A DNA stretch of 64,000 nucleotides, taken from NCBI GenBank assembly GCA_028713675.1, contig JAQTNV010000001.1, forward strand, positions 124,001-188,000. Direction: 5' to 3'. The stretch comes from a bacterium (GTDB lineage: Bacteria > Desulfobacterota > JAPLJL01). This document shows, one piece after another, positions 24,601-32,984 of this stretch. The translations under genes and the position numbers were made by a program. Under the pieces are notes generated by a model, which saw only the letters and a list, made by a program, of their open reading frames with translations, ran no database searches and was not told the DNA's origin. The first letter of the stretch is position 1. Each line of letters starts with the position of its first letter.

Positions 24601-25617
24601 ATGGCAATCAGATTATGGAAGGGCTCTTGGCAAGCGGATGTTTCCGTCGGTGGAGAGCGCAGGCGCAAGAGTTTCCCGACCAAGCAAGCGGCCAAAGATT
24701 ATGAGCACTGGGCCATCTCCGAGTTTCGTAAGGGCACATATCCTTTTGAACGCCCAATCCAGTTTAAGGATTTTTCCAAAATATATTTTGAACGCCGCTT
24801 CCCAGGGAGGACACCCCATTCCATCGAGACTGATAAAAGTAGGATGAAGCGGCTTATCGAATTTTTTGGAGACTATAAATTATCCCAAATTACGCCGGAG
24901 ATGATCGAGGAATTCAAGTCCAATTATTTCGATCAAATCTCCGGCGCTTCTGTCAATCGGCATCTGGCTCTCTTGAGCAATCTATTGAACAAGGCGGTCG
25001 CTTGGGGCTATCTCCCCCGCTCTCCATATCGGGGAATTAACAAATACCCAGAACCAATGAAGCGAGGGGTAATCCTACCCGACGATAAACTTGAAATTTT
25101 AAAGAAATATACTTCTCCCAATCCGAACTTACATCTTTTGGTTCTTTTTGGCAGATACCAGGGAATTCGGGAAGGCGAGATATTGAATCTCAAGTGGTCG
25201 GATATTGATCTTGCGCATGAAATGATCACCATTCGGAGCTCGAAAATTTCCGAGGTCCGCGTAGTAAACCTTGCGACTGAAGTATTTGATGCGCTACAAT
25301 CTTTTCCGAGGAATCTGAGGTCTGAGTATATATTCTTTAATCCTCGGACTGGTGAGAGATTAAAAAGTTTTAGAACGGCCTGGGAAAACGCTCTAAAACA
25401 GGCCGGGATTGAAAATTTCCGGTTCCATGATCTGAGGCATACTTTTTCAAGTATGCAAATGATGGAGGGGCGACCTGCCGAGGCAGTTATTAAATATACC
25501 GGGCATAAAAGCACACGCCAGCTCCAACGCTATGTTCATTTTGATAATGATTATTTGAAGAGCATGGTTTCAAAGTCTAAGGTTAAAAATCTTGGATTAA
25601 AGAAGGGTAAAAAGTGA
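24601..25617 (+). CDS. Tyrosine recombinase beside tRNA-Phe
   Basis: The 338-residue protein has an N-terminal arm-type domain (WKGSWQADVSVGGERRRKSF), a core-binding domain at about residues 60-150 and a catalytic domain. The latter shows Arg in YQGIREGEIL, Lys in SSKISEVRVV, His-x-x-Arg in FHDLRHTFSS, His in YTGHKSTRQL and Tyr in QRYVHF. Its position about 100 nt before a tRNA gene is typical of genomic-island integrases. It differs from the recombinase at 15396, so two elements may be nested or adjacent here. Confidence 0.85.
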   Translation: MAIRLWKGSWQADVSVGGERRRKSFPTKQAAKDYEHWAISEFRKGTYPFERPIQFKDFSKIYFERRFPGRTPHSIETDKSRMKRLIEFFGDYKLSQITPEMIEEFKSNYFDQISGASVNRHLALLSNLLNKAVAWGYLPRSPYRGINKYPEPMKRGVILPDDKLEILKKYTSPNPNLHLLVLFGRYQGIREGEILNLKWSDIDLAHEMITIRSSKISEVRVVNLATEVFDALQSFPRNLRSEYIFFNPRTGERLKSFRTAWENALKQAGIENFRFHDLRHTFSSMQMMEGRPAEAVIKYTGHKSTRQLQRYVHFDNDYLKSMVSKSKVKNLGLKKGKK

Positions 25618-25676
25618 AATCTCAATGTCTCCCATACGTCTCCCAGGGCCATTTCGGGAGAGTTTTAGAAATAAAG

Positions 25677-25707
25677 CTATTTGAAATTTTTCAAGAGTTT
25701 CAAATAG
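25677..25707. repeat. Inverted repeat between recombinase and tRNA-Phe
   Basis: CTATTTGAAA and TTTCAAATAG are perfect 10-bp arms around an 11-nt loop, 60 nt after the recombinase stop and 14 nt before tRNA-Phe. It may terminate the recombinase transcript or form part of an attachment site. Confidence 0.55.
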
Positions 25708-25720
25708 TTATCTGATTTGT

Positions 25721-25796
25721 GGACAGGTAGCTCAGTTGGTAGAGCATCGGACTGAAAATCCGAGGGTGGCCGGTTCAATTCCGGCCCTGTCCACCA
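25721..25796 (+). tRNA. tRNA-Phe (GAA), CCA end encoded
   Basis: The 76-nt sequence folds as a standard cloverleaf. The acceptor pairs GGACAGG with CCTGTCC, the D stem GCTC with GAGC and the anticodon stem TCGGA with TCCGA; the loop CTGAAAA gives anticodon GAA. The T stem is GCCGG/CCGGC and the variable loop GGGTG. The terminal ACCA is genome-encoded. Confidence 0.95.
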
Positions 25797-26535
25797 TATA
25801 TATCCTTCGGATATAAAATCCCAAATTCCAATATCCAAATAATTCCCAATAACCAAAATAAATAAATTATTTCCCCCTCACCCTGCCCTCCCTGGCCGAC
25901 GTGAGCGGCCGGCTCCCTGGGGCGAGCCTCAGGCAAGGCGTGCAAGCCGGGCAGGCTCCCATCGAATAATCCCGCTTCCCATGAGGAGTTCCTGCCCCTG
26001 GTGATTTTCGCCGCCTGGTTCTTTATCTCGCGGTTTTTTATCGGTAGGCGCAGGCTTTAGCCTGCGGGATTCATACCTTTGAAAAAGCGCAACCTAAAGG
26101 TTGCGGCTACCAAAAAAAGAAAGCCCGATAAATCGGGCAACTACAAAAACATCTTAAGAGAATCGAGATTCTTCGGTCGGTTCCCTCCCTCAGAATGACC
26201 AGGAAAAATAAAATCCAGGATGATCGGGGAAAGAAGGATAATTTATTTTCGTCCCGCCAGGGCGGGACGGCTACCTTATGCCTCCCCTCCCTCGAGGGGA
26301 GGGGACTAAGGGGAGGGTGGGAAAAGATACGATCACCCTCACCCTGCCCTCCCCCCTCAAGGGAGAGGGATATTTATGGTGCCCTCCGGGCAAAACATAA
26401 AGTAGGGATTTATTACCGGTGCTTCTGCAGGAATTCGGAGCGTTTCGCCAGCGTGGCCGGGCGAAGATAAGCATTCTTCCCCGGCAGATCACGGTAGATG
26501 AGGTCCCCCTTCGTCCTTCTTCTCGATAATTTATT
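25797..26535. other. Repeat-rich spacer after tRNA-Phe
   Basis: About 740 bp without a supported gene. It holds fragments of several dispersed repeats: CCCTCACCCTGCCCTCC in two places, and at least five strong palindromes between 26049 and 26304. A small open frame over it looks like repeat sequence rather than a gene. Confidence 0.6.
26049..26304. repeat. Cluster of five unrelated palindromes
   Basis: In order: CGCAGGCTTTAGCCTGCG (26049-26066), CGCAACCTAAAGGTTGCG (26088-26105), GCCCGATAAATCGGGC (26123-26138), CGTCCCGCCAGGGCGGGACG (26250-26269) and a CCCTCGAGGG-centred repeat (about 26284-26304). Each can form a stable hairpin and several are followed by GGCTAC or a similar string, as in dispersed REP-like repeats. 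Confidence 0.75.
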
Positions 26536-26541
26536 TTGTGA

Positions 26542-26588
26542 TTGACAAGTCAATCTTTCCGTATTATTGTCTATTAAATTGTTAACAA
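26542..26588 (+). promoter_or_regulatory. Promoter and palindromes upstream of the lyase operon
   Basis: TTGACA (26542-26547), a 17-nt spacer and TATTGT form a plausible sigma70 promoter. The -35 sits in a perfect inverted repeat GATTGAC-AA-GTCAATC (26540-26555). TTGTTAACAA (26579-26588) is a 10-bp palindrome of the kind bound by GntR/FCD regulators, one of which is encoded in the operon. Confidence 0.5.
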
Positions 26589-26625
26589 AAGAATTTACAT
26601 AACCATCCAAATCAGAGGTAAAAGT

Positions 26626-27912
26626 ATGGAACTGCCCCCCAAGGTGAACATCTGCGAATGTTGGGCCCGCGATGGAATACAAGGCGAGGACCATTTCGTG
26701 CCGACGGAAAAAAAGATCGCGATGATCAATCGGATGGCGGAGATCGGATTTAAGCGCATTGAGGTTACATCCTTTGCTCATCCGAAGCTGGTGACGCAAT
26801 TCGCCGATTCGATCGAGGTCCTGAAGGGAATTTCCCGCCATAAAGATGTGACCTATATTGCGATAGTTCCCAACGATAAGGCGCTCGACCGGCTGCTTGA
26901 CGCCTGCAACCAGGGTTACGGGGTTCAGGAAATCACCGCCATTATTTCCGCCAGCGAGGATCATCTTCTGGCCAATCTCGAAAAAACTTTCGCGGAGGTG
27001 ATGCCGCCGCTGGCCAGCCTGGTCAGGCGCGCGCGCGCCGCCGGATTGAGCGTAATCGGGTGCATCGGAACTTCTTTCGGATGTCCCTTGGCGGGCGAAG
27101 TTCCGATCGAGAAGGTGTATGAGTTGACGGAATGGTATCTGGAGCAAGGGGCGACTTCGATCATGCCCGGAGACACCACCGGTGAAGCCAACCCGCTCCA
27201 GGTCAGTCAATTTTACGCCCGGATGAAAGCACGTTTTCCGAAAGTGGATTTCATCTCGCATTTTCACGACACCCGCGGAATGGGATTGGCCAACACGTTT
27301 GCGGCGCTCCAACAAGGCATCGTTTATCACGATTGTTCGTTGGGAAGCATCGGAGGCCAGCCGGCCACTAAACGGCCCAAGTACCATAAGGGTTTTTCCG
27401 GCAATACCTGCACCGAGGACATGGTCGTGATGATGAACGAGATGGGAATCCAAACCGGACTTAATGACGAGGATGTGATTCAAACCGCCCTGCTCGCCGA
27501 AAAAATGCTCGGCAAAGAGGCCAACGGCCACGTCACCAGAAGCGGAATCGTGCGGCATCGCAGCCGCGAAGTTTTGAATGGCAATAGCCTTTATACGGGA
27601 ATGGAGATATTCCCCGGAATTCTGCTGTTAACTCCGGAGACGATAAAAGAGAACCCCAGCCTGAAGTTGCCGGAATTGGCTATCCGTAAAGCGCTCGAAA
27701 AGAACGGGCCATTGCCGGAAAAATTAACGTTCGATCTGGACAAGGTCAACGTGCACGGAAGCCTCAATGAGAGGGTGATTTTAGTGACGCGATTTAAGGT
27801 GGCGGCCGTTCTGAATCATGGCGAAAAAGCGGTGTTCGAGGTGTTAAGCCAGAAGTCGGACGGGCAAGTATATATGGACGGCGTGTTGACCATCGCCTTT
27901 GGCAAAAATTAA
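26626..27912 (+). CDS. DRE-TIM lyase, HMG-CoA lyase-like, with altered active site and C-terminal extension
   Basis: Residues about 5-300 match the HMG-CoA lyase barrel: ARDGIQGE (catalytic Arg15-Asp16), SFAHPKLVTQFAD, GCIGTSFGCP and metal ligands in HFHDTRG (His212, His214). The lid loop reads GGQPA, with Gln245 where HMG-CoA lyases have the essential Cys in GGCPY. The final 130 residues have no counterpart in the usual 300-residue enzyme and look beta-rich, perhaps a hot-dog domain (FDLDKVNVHG, YMDGVLTIAFG). It probably cleaves or forms a C-C bond in a hydroxyacyl-CoA other than HMG-CoA. It leads the operon and overlaps or abuts the next gene. Confidence 0.75.
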   Translation: MELPPKVNICECWARDGIQGEDHFVPTEKKIAMINRMAEIGFKRIEVTSFAHPKLVTQFADSIEVLKGISRHKDVTYIAIVPNDKALDRLLDACNQGYGVQEITAIISASEDHLLANLEKTFAEVMPPLASLVRRARAAGLSVIGCIGTSFGCPLAGEVPIEKVYELTEWYLEQGATSIMPGDTTGEANPLQVSQFYARMKARFPKVDFISHFHDTRGMGLANTFAALQQGIVYHDCSLGSIGGQPATKRPKYHKGFSGNTCTEDMVVMMNEMGIQTGLNDEDVIQTALLAEKMLGKEANGHVTRSGIVRHRSREVLNGNSLYTGMEIFPGILLLTPETIKENPSLKLPELAIRKALEKNGPLPEKLTFDLDKVNVHGSLNERVILVTRFKVAAVLNHGEKAVFEVLSQKSDGQVYMDGVLTIAFGKN

Positions 27913-27928
27913 ATATCGAGGGATAAAA

Positions 27929-28348
27929 ATGACAGATGAAAAGCCAGAATTGTTGTTTTCCGATCTTCCCGTCGGAAGGTCGTTTCGTCCTCTGGCGTTT
28001 CAAGTCACCCAGCAATTGGTGGACGAGTTCATGGATACCGTCGGAGATCGCAACCCACTGTATTCGGCAGCGGGAACTTCCATCGCGCCACCCGGTTTCG
28101 CGGCCATTTACGCCCGGCTTTCGTATCTGCAGGATCACACCATGCCTCCCGGAGGGGTGCTCGCCAAACAGGAATTTGAGTTTCACAACTCCATTCGAGT
28201 GGGCGAAACCATGTATGTCACGGCGAAGGTAATCGAGAGCCGGATCGACGAAAAACAAAGGAAACGAGTCACATTTTTTATCGAGGCGAAAGGCCAGGAC
28301 AACGTTCTGATCAGTGAAATTCGGCTTTACGCCATTTGGCCGAAATAG
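27929..28348 (+). CDS. MaoC-like hot-dog hydratase/dehydratase (first)
   Basis: ATG 27929 is chosen for the GAGGG site 8 nt before it, giving 139 residues; an earlier start would overlap the lyase gene. The sequence fits a MaoC or FAS1-type hot-dog protein: VTQQLVDEFMDTVGDRNPLY, APPGFAAIYARLSY, then EFEFHNSIRVGET and a final strand. The hydratase Asp/His motif appears only partly: DRNPLY is present, but the usual His is not obvious. It probably pairs with the next gene to hydrate an enoyl-CoA. Confidence 0.7.
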   Translation: MTDEKPELLFSDLPVGRSFRPLAFQVTQQLVDEFMDTVGDRNPLYSAAGTSIAPPGFAAIYARLSYLQDHTMPPGGVLAKQEFEFHNSIRVGETMYVTAKVIESRIDEKQRKRVTFFIEAKGQDNVLISEIRLYAIWPK

Positions 28349-28413
28349 CGCATGGCGTTGCTGCGGCGCTTTCGCCCGCGGGACGGACAATCACCATGCG
28401 AACGGGAGAAAAA

Positions 28414-28836
28414 ATGCTGAGAAACGCGAAATCGGGAGACAGCTTGCCCGTGATTGAAAAAGACATCGATCAGGATCGGATCAATCGTTGGGCCAAGCTT
28501 TCCGGCGATTTTAATTCTCTGCACGTGGACATCGAGTTCGCGAAAGCGTCGCGGTTCGGAGGAACGATCGCGCACGGCCCGATGTCGCTGGCGTTTCTGA
28601 ACGAATTGATGATGGAGTGTTTCGGGAAAGGATGGGTTACCGGCGGAAAACTGCTCGAGGTGCGTTTCGTGGCCCCGACCCGGCCCGGGGACAAGATTCA
28701 AATCACGGGAACCGTGACCTCGGTCGAGAAAAAAGGCAACGACCTGGTCTGTAATTGCGACCTGTTCATCCAAAAACAAACCGGTGAAAAGACCGTGGTC
28801 GGAAAAAGCGTGGCCCGAACCAGCGAAGAGAACTAA
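28414..28836 (+). CDS. MaoC-like (R)-enoyl-CoA hydratase (second)
   Basis: ATG 28414 follows GGGAG at good spacing, giving 140 residues; ATG 28396 is an alternative. The hydratase motif is clear: WAKLSGDFNSLHVD then FGGTIAHGPMSLAFL, with the catalytic Asp and His of the R-hydratase family, followed by VRFVAPTRPGDKI. It should add water to, or remove it from, a 2-enoyl-CoA. Placed beside a second hot-dog gene, it may form a heteromer, as some R-hydratases do. The CoA-transferase starts 2 nt after its stop. Confidence 0.8.
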   Translation: MLRNAKSGDSLPVIEKDIDQDRINRWAKLSGDFNSLHVDIEFAKASRFGGTIAHGPMSLAFLNELMMECFGKGWVTGGKLLEVRFVAPTRPGDKIQITGTVTSVEKKGNDLVCNCDLFIQKQTGEKTVVGKSVARTSEEN

Positions 28837-28838
28837 AA

Positions 28839-30107
28839 ATGAATATAAAACCATCGAAGAAGGTATCGGCGTCGGAAGCGATCGGGCAGATAAAATCAGA
28901 TATGCGGGTTTCCTTGCCCTTATGCTGCGGACTTCCCCAGACGTTGATCGAAGCCCTGGTCGCGGACGGCCAGCGCCTGAAAAATGTCGAGATCGTCAGC
29001 GGGTTGCAGGTAAAATATCCGTTTCTGGAAGCGGGGCTCGAGGAGTCTTTCACCTACCGGACCTGGCAATGCGCTCCGTCAATCAGAGGGCTGCTTAAAA
29101 AAGGAACGGTCAAGTACATTCCGATGCGTCAGGGAGACGTGTTGCGCGTTTTTGGCAGACGGGGACCGTGGCCGGTGGATGCCGCCATGATTCAGGTGTC
29201 TCCGCCCGACCAGGACGGGTACATGAGTCTCGGAGTCTCGATCGGACATTCGTTGCCGTTGGCGCTCGAGGCCGATCTCGTCATCGCCGAAGTCAATCTG
29301 CAAATGCCGCGAGTATTGGGAAAAAGTTTCATCCATCTGTCGCAAGTGGATTATTTGGTCGAGTCGGATCGTCCGTTGCTCGAATATCCCTCGAACGATA
29401 AACCCGGAGCTAAGGAAATCGCGATCGGCAAGTACGCAGCGGAATTGATAACCGACGGGGCGACGCTGCAAATCGGCATCGGGTCCATCCCGGAGGCGAT
29501 CCTGGATGCTCTTTCCAGCAAAAAAGATTTGCGGTTTTTCGCGATGGGGATCGATAAAATCGTGGATCTGGCCGAAAAGGGCGTTGTGGTTCGCGGCGGA
29601 GAACCGAAAATCACGGTCACGGAGATTTTGGGAACCAAAAAATTGTTCGATTTCGTCAATAACAACCCGTTGGTGGAAGGCCGAACCCTCGAAGCAACCA
29701 TCAATCCCCGAATTGCCGGCCAAATTCCGGGATTTACCTCAGTGCTTTCGGCGATCGAAATCGATCTGACCGGACAAGTCAACGCCGAAACGCTCAAAGG
29801 CGAGCAATTCAGCGCGATCGGCGGCAGCTTCGATTTTCTTCAGGGGGCGCTATTCTCGGATGGCGGAAAATCGCTGATGGCGATCACTTCGACGACTCCG
29901 AACGAAAAGATATCCAGGATCGTCAGCCAGTTGCCCGCTGGAGCCGCCGTCACAACGCCGAGGCATTCCGTTCAATACGTTATCACCGAATACGGGGTCG
30001 CCAACCTTTGGGGAAAATCCTTGAAGGAGCGCGCCCAGGCGCTCATCGATATTGCGCATCCAAAATTCAGAGACGAGCTGACCCAAGCGGCGAATGGTTT
30101 ATTTTGA
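28839..30107 (+). CDS. Acetyl-CoA hydrolase/CoA-transferase family protein
   Basis: The 422-residue protein matches the Cat1/4-hydroxybutyrate CoA-transferase family, with LQIGIGSIPEAIL, the glycine-rich VVRGGEPKITVTEILG region and active-site Glu307 in SAIEIDLTGQVNAE. The C-terminal domain has GAAVTTPRHSVQYVITEYGVANL. These enzymes move CoA between acyl donors through a glutamyl-CoA thioester, activating a carboxylic acid without ATP. Within this operon it probably activates the pathway substrate or releases a product acid. Confidence 0.85.
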   Translation: MNIKPSKKVSASEAIGQIKSDMRVSLPLCCGLPQTLIEALVADGQRLKNVEIVSGLQVKYPFLEAGLEESFTYRTWQCAPSIRGLLKKGTVKYIPMRQGDVLRVFGRRGPWPVDAAMIQVSPPDQDGYMSLGVSIGHSLPLALEADLVIAEVNLQMPRVLGKSFIHLSQVDYLVESDRPLLEYPSNDKPGAKEIAIGKYAAELITDGATLQIGIGSIPEAILDALSSKKDLRFFAMGIDKIVDLAEKGVVVRGGEPKITVTEILGTKKLFDFVNNNPLVEGRTLEATINPRIAGQIPGFTSVLSAIEIDLTGQVNAETLKGEQFSAIGGSFDFLQGALFSDGGKSLMAITSTTPNEKISRIVSQLPAGAAVTTPRHSVQYVITEYGVANLWGKSLKERAQALIDIAHPKFRDELTQAANGLF

Positions 30108-30139
30108 TTGATAACGGCCCCGGAAAATAAGGTGGAAAT

Positions 30140-31795
30140 ATGAAACCGATCGACGAGATAAAAACCGAACTCAAGAAATGGGAAGAGAAAAACAAGGTTA
30201 GCGAGTTGCCCGCCGCGGAAAGCGATTTGGGGCACCCGCTGGAGGTTCTCTACACGCCGGTGAACCTCGCGCAAACCGAATATCTGGAAAAGATCGGTTT
30301 TCCGGGAGCGTACCCCTTCACGCGCGGCATTTATCCGGGGATGTATCGGATCCGTCCCTGGGCCATGAGGTTATACTCGGGTTTCGGAACCGCCGAAGAC
30401 ACCAATAAAAGGTGGAAATTTCTTTTAAAAACCGGCAATAACGGAGTCGCCTGCGCGTTCGATTTGCCGACGCAGATGGGGCTCGATTCGGATCATCCGG
30501 AAGCCGAAGACGAAGTCGGGCGCGTCGGCGTGGCGATCGACACCATCCGAGATCTGGAAATTCTCTTCGAGGGTCTTCCGCTCGACCAGATCGTTTCATC
30601 CTTCAACATCAACGCGCCGGGAGCGATCATCCTCGCCATGTACGCGGCCTTGGGACAGAAACAAGGCATCGACCCGGAAAAGCTGAACGGAACCCTGTCG
30701 AACGACATATTATGCGAATACGTATCGCGCGGCCTTTGGGTGTTTCCCGTGCAACCGGCGCTTCGCCTGACGACCGATGTGGTCGAGTATTGCACCAAAA
30801 GCATGCCCAGGTTTTACCCGTTCAACATTCGAGGAATAATCATGCGGGAAGCCGGCGCGTCAATGGTGCAAGAAGCCGGATTCGCGTTCGCCAACGCCAT
30901 CGCTTACATCGATGACGCCGTCAACCGAGGGTTGGACATCGATGCATTCGCGCCGCGGATAAGTTTCTTCTTTGCGACGGGAACTCAGATCTTCGAGGAA
31001 GCCGCTCGCTATCGGGCGGCGAGAAGAGTCTGGGCCCGGGTGATGAAAGAACGTTTCGGCGCCCAGAAGCCGTCCAGCATGCTTTTTAAATTTACGGGAA
31101 CAGTGGGGGGAAGTTATTACCGGGCGCAGGAGCCGGAGAATAATTTGATTCGCGGTGCATACGGTGTGTTAGCAAACGTGCTCGGCGGGACGCAAGGCAT
31201 GCTGCATCCGGCGATGGACGAGCCGTTCGCCATCCCCACGGAGGAAACCGCGAAACTCGCGCTGCGAACCCAACAGATCTGCGCCTACGAAACCGGAGTC
31301 GCCAAAGTCGCCGACCCGCTTGGAGGATCTTATTACATTGAGGCTCTGACGGATCAACTGGTGGACGAAATCGAGAAAGTGATAAAGACGATCGACGGTA
31401 TGGGTGGAGCGGTCGCCGCGATCGAAAAGGGCTACATGCAACAACGAATCGCCGACGAAGCGCACCGCATGGCCATGGACGAAAAAGCGGGGAAACGCGT
31501 TGTCGTCGGGGTCAATAAGTTCGTGGACAAATCCGGCAAAAAGAGAAAAATGAGTTTCCACAAATTCAATTACCAAATGCTGACCAGACAGAAAAAGCGA
31601 CTGGCGAAAATCAGAAAAGAGCGCGATAACGACGCCGTTCGAAAAGCTCTCGCGCGTCTCGCGGACGAGGCGAAGGGAAGGAATAATCTGGTCCCGCCTT
31701 TGATCGAAACGGTTAAGACTTACGCTTCGATCGGTGAAATCATGGGAGCGCTTAAAGAGGTTTTCGGGACCTTCCGCGAACCGCTAAATATTTGA
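30140..31795 (+). CDS. B12-dependent acyl-CoA mutase, large subunit, with non-canonical active site
   Basis: The 551-residue protein aligns along its length with methylmalonyl-CoA mutase alpha subunits: [36 protein letters not shown] and [15 protein letters not shown]. It lacks the B12 domain, which is encoded by the next gene. Key residues differ: the usual SGYHIREAG reads RGIIMREAG, so Tyr and His at the radical site are Ile233 and Ile234; PPEPS reads PVQPA; TQTAG reads TGTVG. Tyr69 in GMY is retained. It should rearrange a carbon skeleton, but probably not that of methylmalonyl-CoA. An AAGGTGG site supports the start. Confidence 0.85.
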   Translation: MKPIDEIKTELKKWEEKNKVSELPAAESDLGHPLEVLYTPVNLAQTEYLEKIGFPGAYPFTRGIYPGMYRIRPWAMRLYSGFGTAEDTNKRWKFLLKTGNNGVACAFDLPTQMGLDSDHPEAEDEVGRVGVAIDTIRDLEILFEGLPLDQIVSSFNINAPGAIILAMYAALGQKQGIDPEKLNGTLSNDILCEYVSRGLWVFPVQPALRLTTDVVEYCTKSMPRFYPFNIRGIIMREAGASMVQEAGFAFANAIAYIDDAVNRGLDIDAFAPRISFFFATGTQIFEEAARYRAARRVWARVMKERFGAQKPSSMLFKFTGTVGGSYYRAQEPENNLIRGAYGVLANVLGGTQGMLHPAMDEPFAIPTEETAKLALRTQQICAYETGVAKVADPLGGSYYIEALTDQLVDEIEKVIKTIDGMGGAVAAIEKGYMQQRIADEAHRMAMDEKAGKRVVVGVNKFVDKSGKKRKMSFHKFNYQMLTRQKKRLAKIRKERDNDAVRKALARLADEAKGRNNLVPPLIETVKTYASIGEIMGALKEVFGTFREPLNI

Positions 31796-31817
31796 GCTAG
31801 ACGGGGAGATCGGATCA

Positions 31818-32225
31818 ATGGCTAGAAAAATACGGGTGCTGATGGCCAAGCCGGGGCTGGATGGGCATGATCGAGGCGCGAAAGTGATCGCCAGGACTTT
31901 CCGCGACGCGGGGTTTGAGGTTATCTACACGGGCCTCCATCAGACGCCGGAGCGCATTGTCAGCGCGGCAATCCAGGAAAGTGTCGATGTCATCGCGCTG
32001 AGCATCCTTTCCGGCGCGCATCTGAGCATCTGCAAAAAAACGATGGCGGCTCTTAAAGAAACGAAAGCCAGCTCGGATATCATTTTGATTGTCGGCGGAA
32101 CAATCACCGAAGCCGATATTCCGAAACTGAAGGCCATGGGAGTCGCGGAGGTGTTTCCTCCGGGATCGCCGATCGAAGCCGGGGTGGAATATCTCAAGAC
32201 GTTTTTCAAGGATGAAACGAGCTGA
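31818..32225 (+). CDS. B12-binding small subunit of acyl-CoA mutase
   Basis: The 135-residue protein is a cobalamin-binding Rossmann domain. [10 protein letters not shown] carries the DxHxxG motif whose His replaces the lower axial ligand of B12. ALSILSGAH holds the Ser loop and LIVGGTI the glycine pair. It matches free-standing B subunits such as those of isobutyryl-CoA or 2-hydroxyisobutyryl-CoA mutases and archaeal methylmalonyl-CoA mutases. It begins 22 nt after the large subunit with a GGGGAG site, and the two should form one holoenzyme. Confidence 0.9.
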   Translation: MARKIRVLMAKPGLDGHDRGAKVIARTFRDAGFEVIYTGLHQTPERIVSAAIQESVDVIALSILSGAHLSICKKTMAALKETKASSDIILIVGGTITEADIPKLKAMGVAEVFPPGSPIEAGVEYLKTFFKDETS

Positions 32226-32258
32226 GATTCAAATCGGCGTGGCGAGAGAGGATCCGAC

Positions 32259-32954
32259 ATGAAAAACAGCCCGCCGAAAGTCGTTAAGACCACCGCTTCC
32301 CAAACTGAGTTTGATCGAATCACGCGCAAGCTGCGAAACGAGATCTATTCCGGCGCCCTCATTCCCAGGGAAAGATTGTTGGAAAAAGCGATCGCGGAAA
32401 CGTTCCAGGTCAACCGGATGGTCGTCCGTCAGGCCTTGAGTCAGTTATCGTCCGAGGGACTGGTGATGATTGAGCCCTATAAGGGCGCTTCGGTCGCGGA
32501 AATATCCCTTAATCGGATCTACGCTAATTATCAGATCATATCCACGCTGGAAGGCCTGGCTGCCTCCCTGGCGGCCGGCCGGGTTTCCTCTAAAGACATC
32601 GCGACGATGGACGATATCCTGAAAAAACAGATTAATATCGATGGCAGAAACGTTAATGACTGGCATGATCTAAACCGGAGATTTCATCGCACTTTCATTT
32701 ATCAATGCGGAAACGAAAGGCTGATCGAATTGATCAAGGGAAACGTCCGCTTTACCAATTACTGGTTTTTCATCTTGTCCATGCCCGGCCGCATCCATGA
32801 AAGCATCGAGGAACACAAGGAAATATTAAGCGCTTTCAAGAAAAAAGAATCGAAAACCGTTAGGAACCTGGTGGAGCGGCACATCATGGGCGCGGGAGAA
32901 TATTTGATGGAGACGATCCGCGGCAATCTGCCGACGGGCATGTTGATCGACTAA
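32259..32954 (+). CDS. GntR-family regulator with FCD ligand domain
   Basis: The 231-residue protein has a winged helix at residues about 15-85 (ITRKLRNEIYSGALIPRERLLE, VNRMVVRQALSQLSSEGLV), then an all-helical FCD domain with DLNRRFHRTFIYQCGN and conserved His positions that bind metal and ligand. FCD regulators usually repress catabolic operons until an acid or acyl-CoA binds. Being inside the operon, it probably controls it. TTGTTAACAA before the operon and TGTATACA before acs and the transporter are candidate sites. Confidence 0.85.
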   Translation: MKNSPPKVVKTTASQTEFDRITRKLRNEIYSGALIPRERLLEKAIAETFQVNRMVVRQALSQLSSEGLVMIEPYKGASVAEISLNRIYANYQIISTLEGLAASLAAGRVSSKDIATMDDILKKQINIDGRNVNDWHDLNRRFHRTFIYQCGNERLIELIKGNVRFTNYWFFILSMPGRIHESIEEHKEILSAFKKKESKTVRNLVERHIMGAGEYLMETIRGNLPTGMLID

Positions 32955-32984
32955 ATAATCCGTAGGTCTGAAAGGATAACCCAA

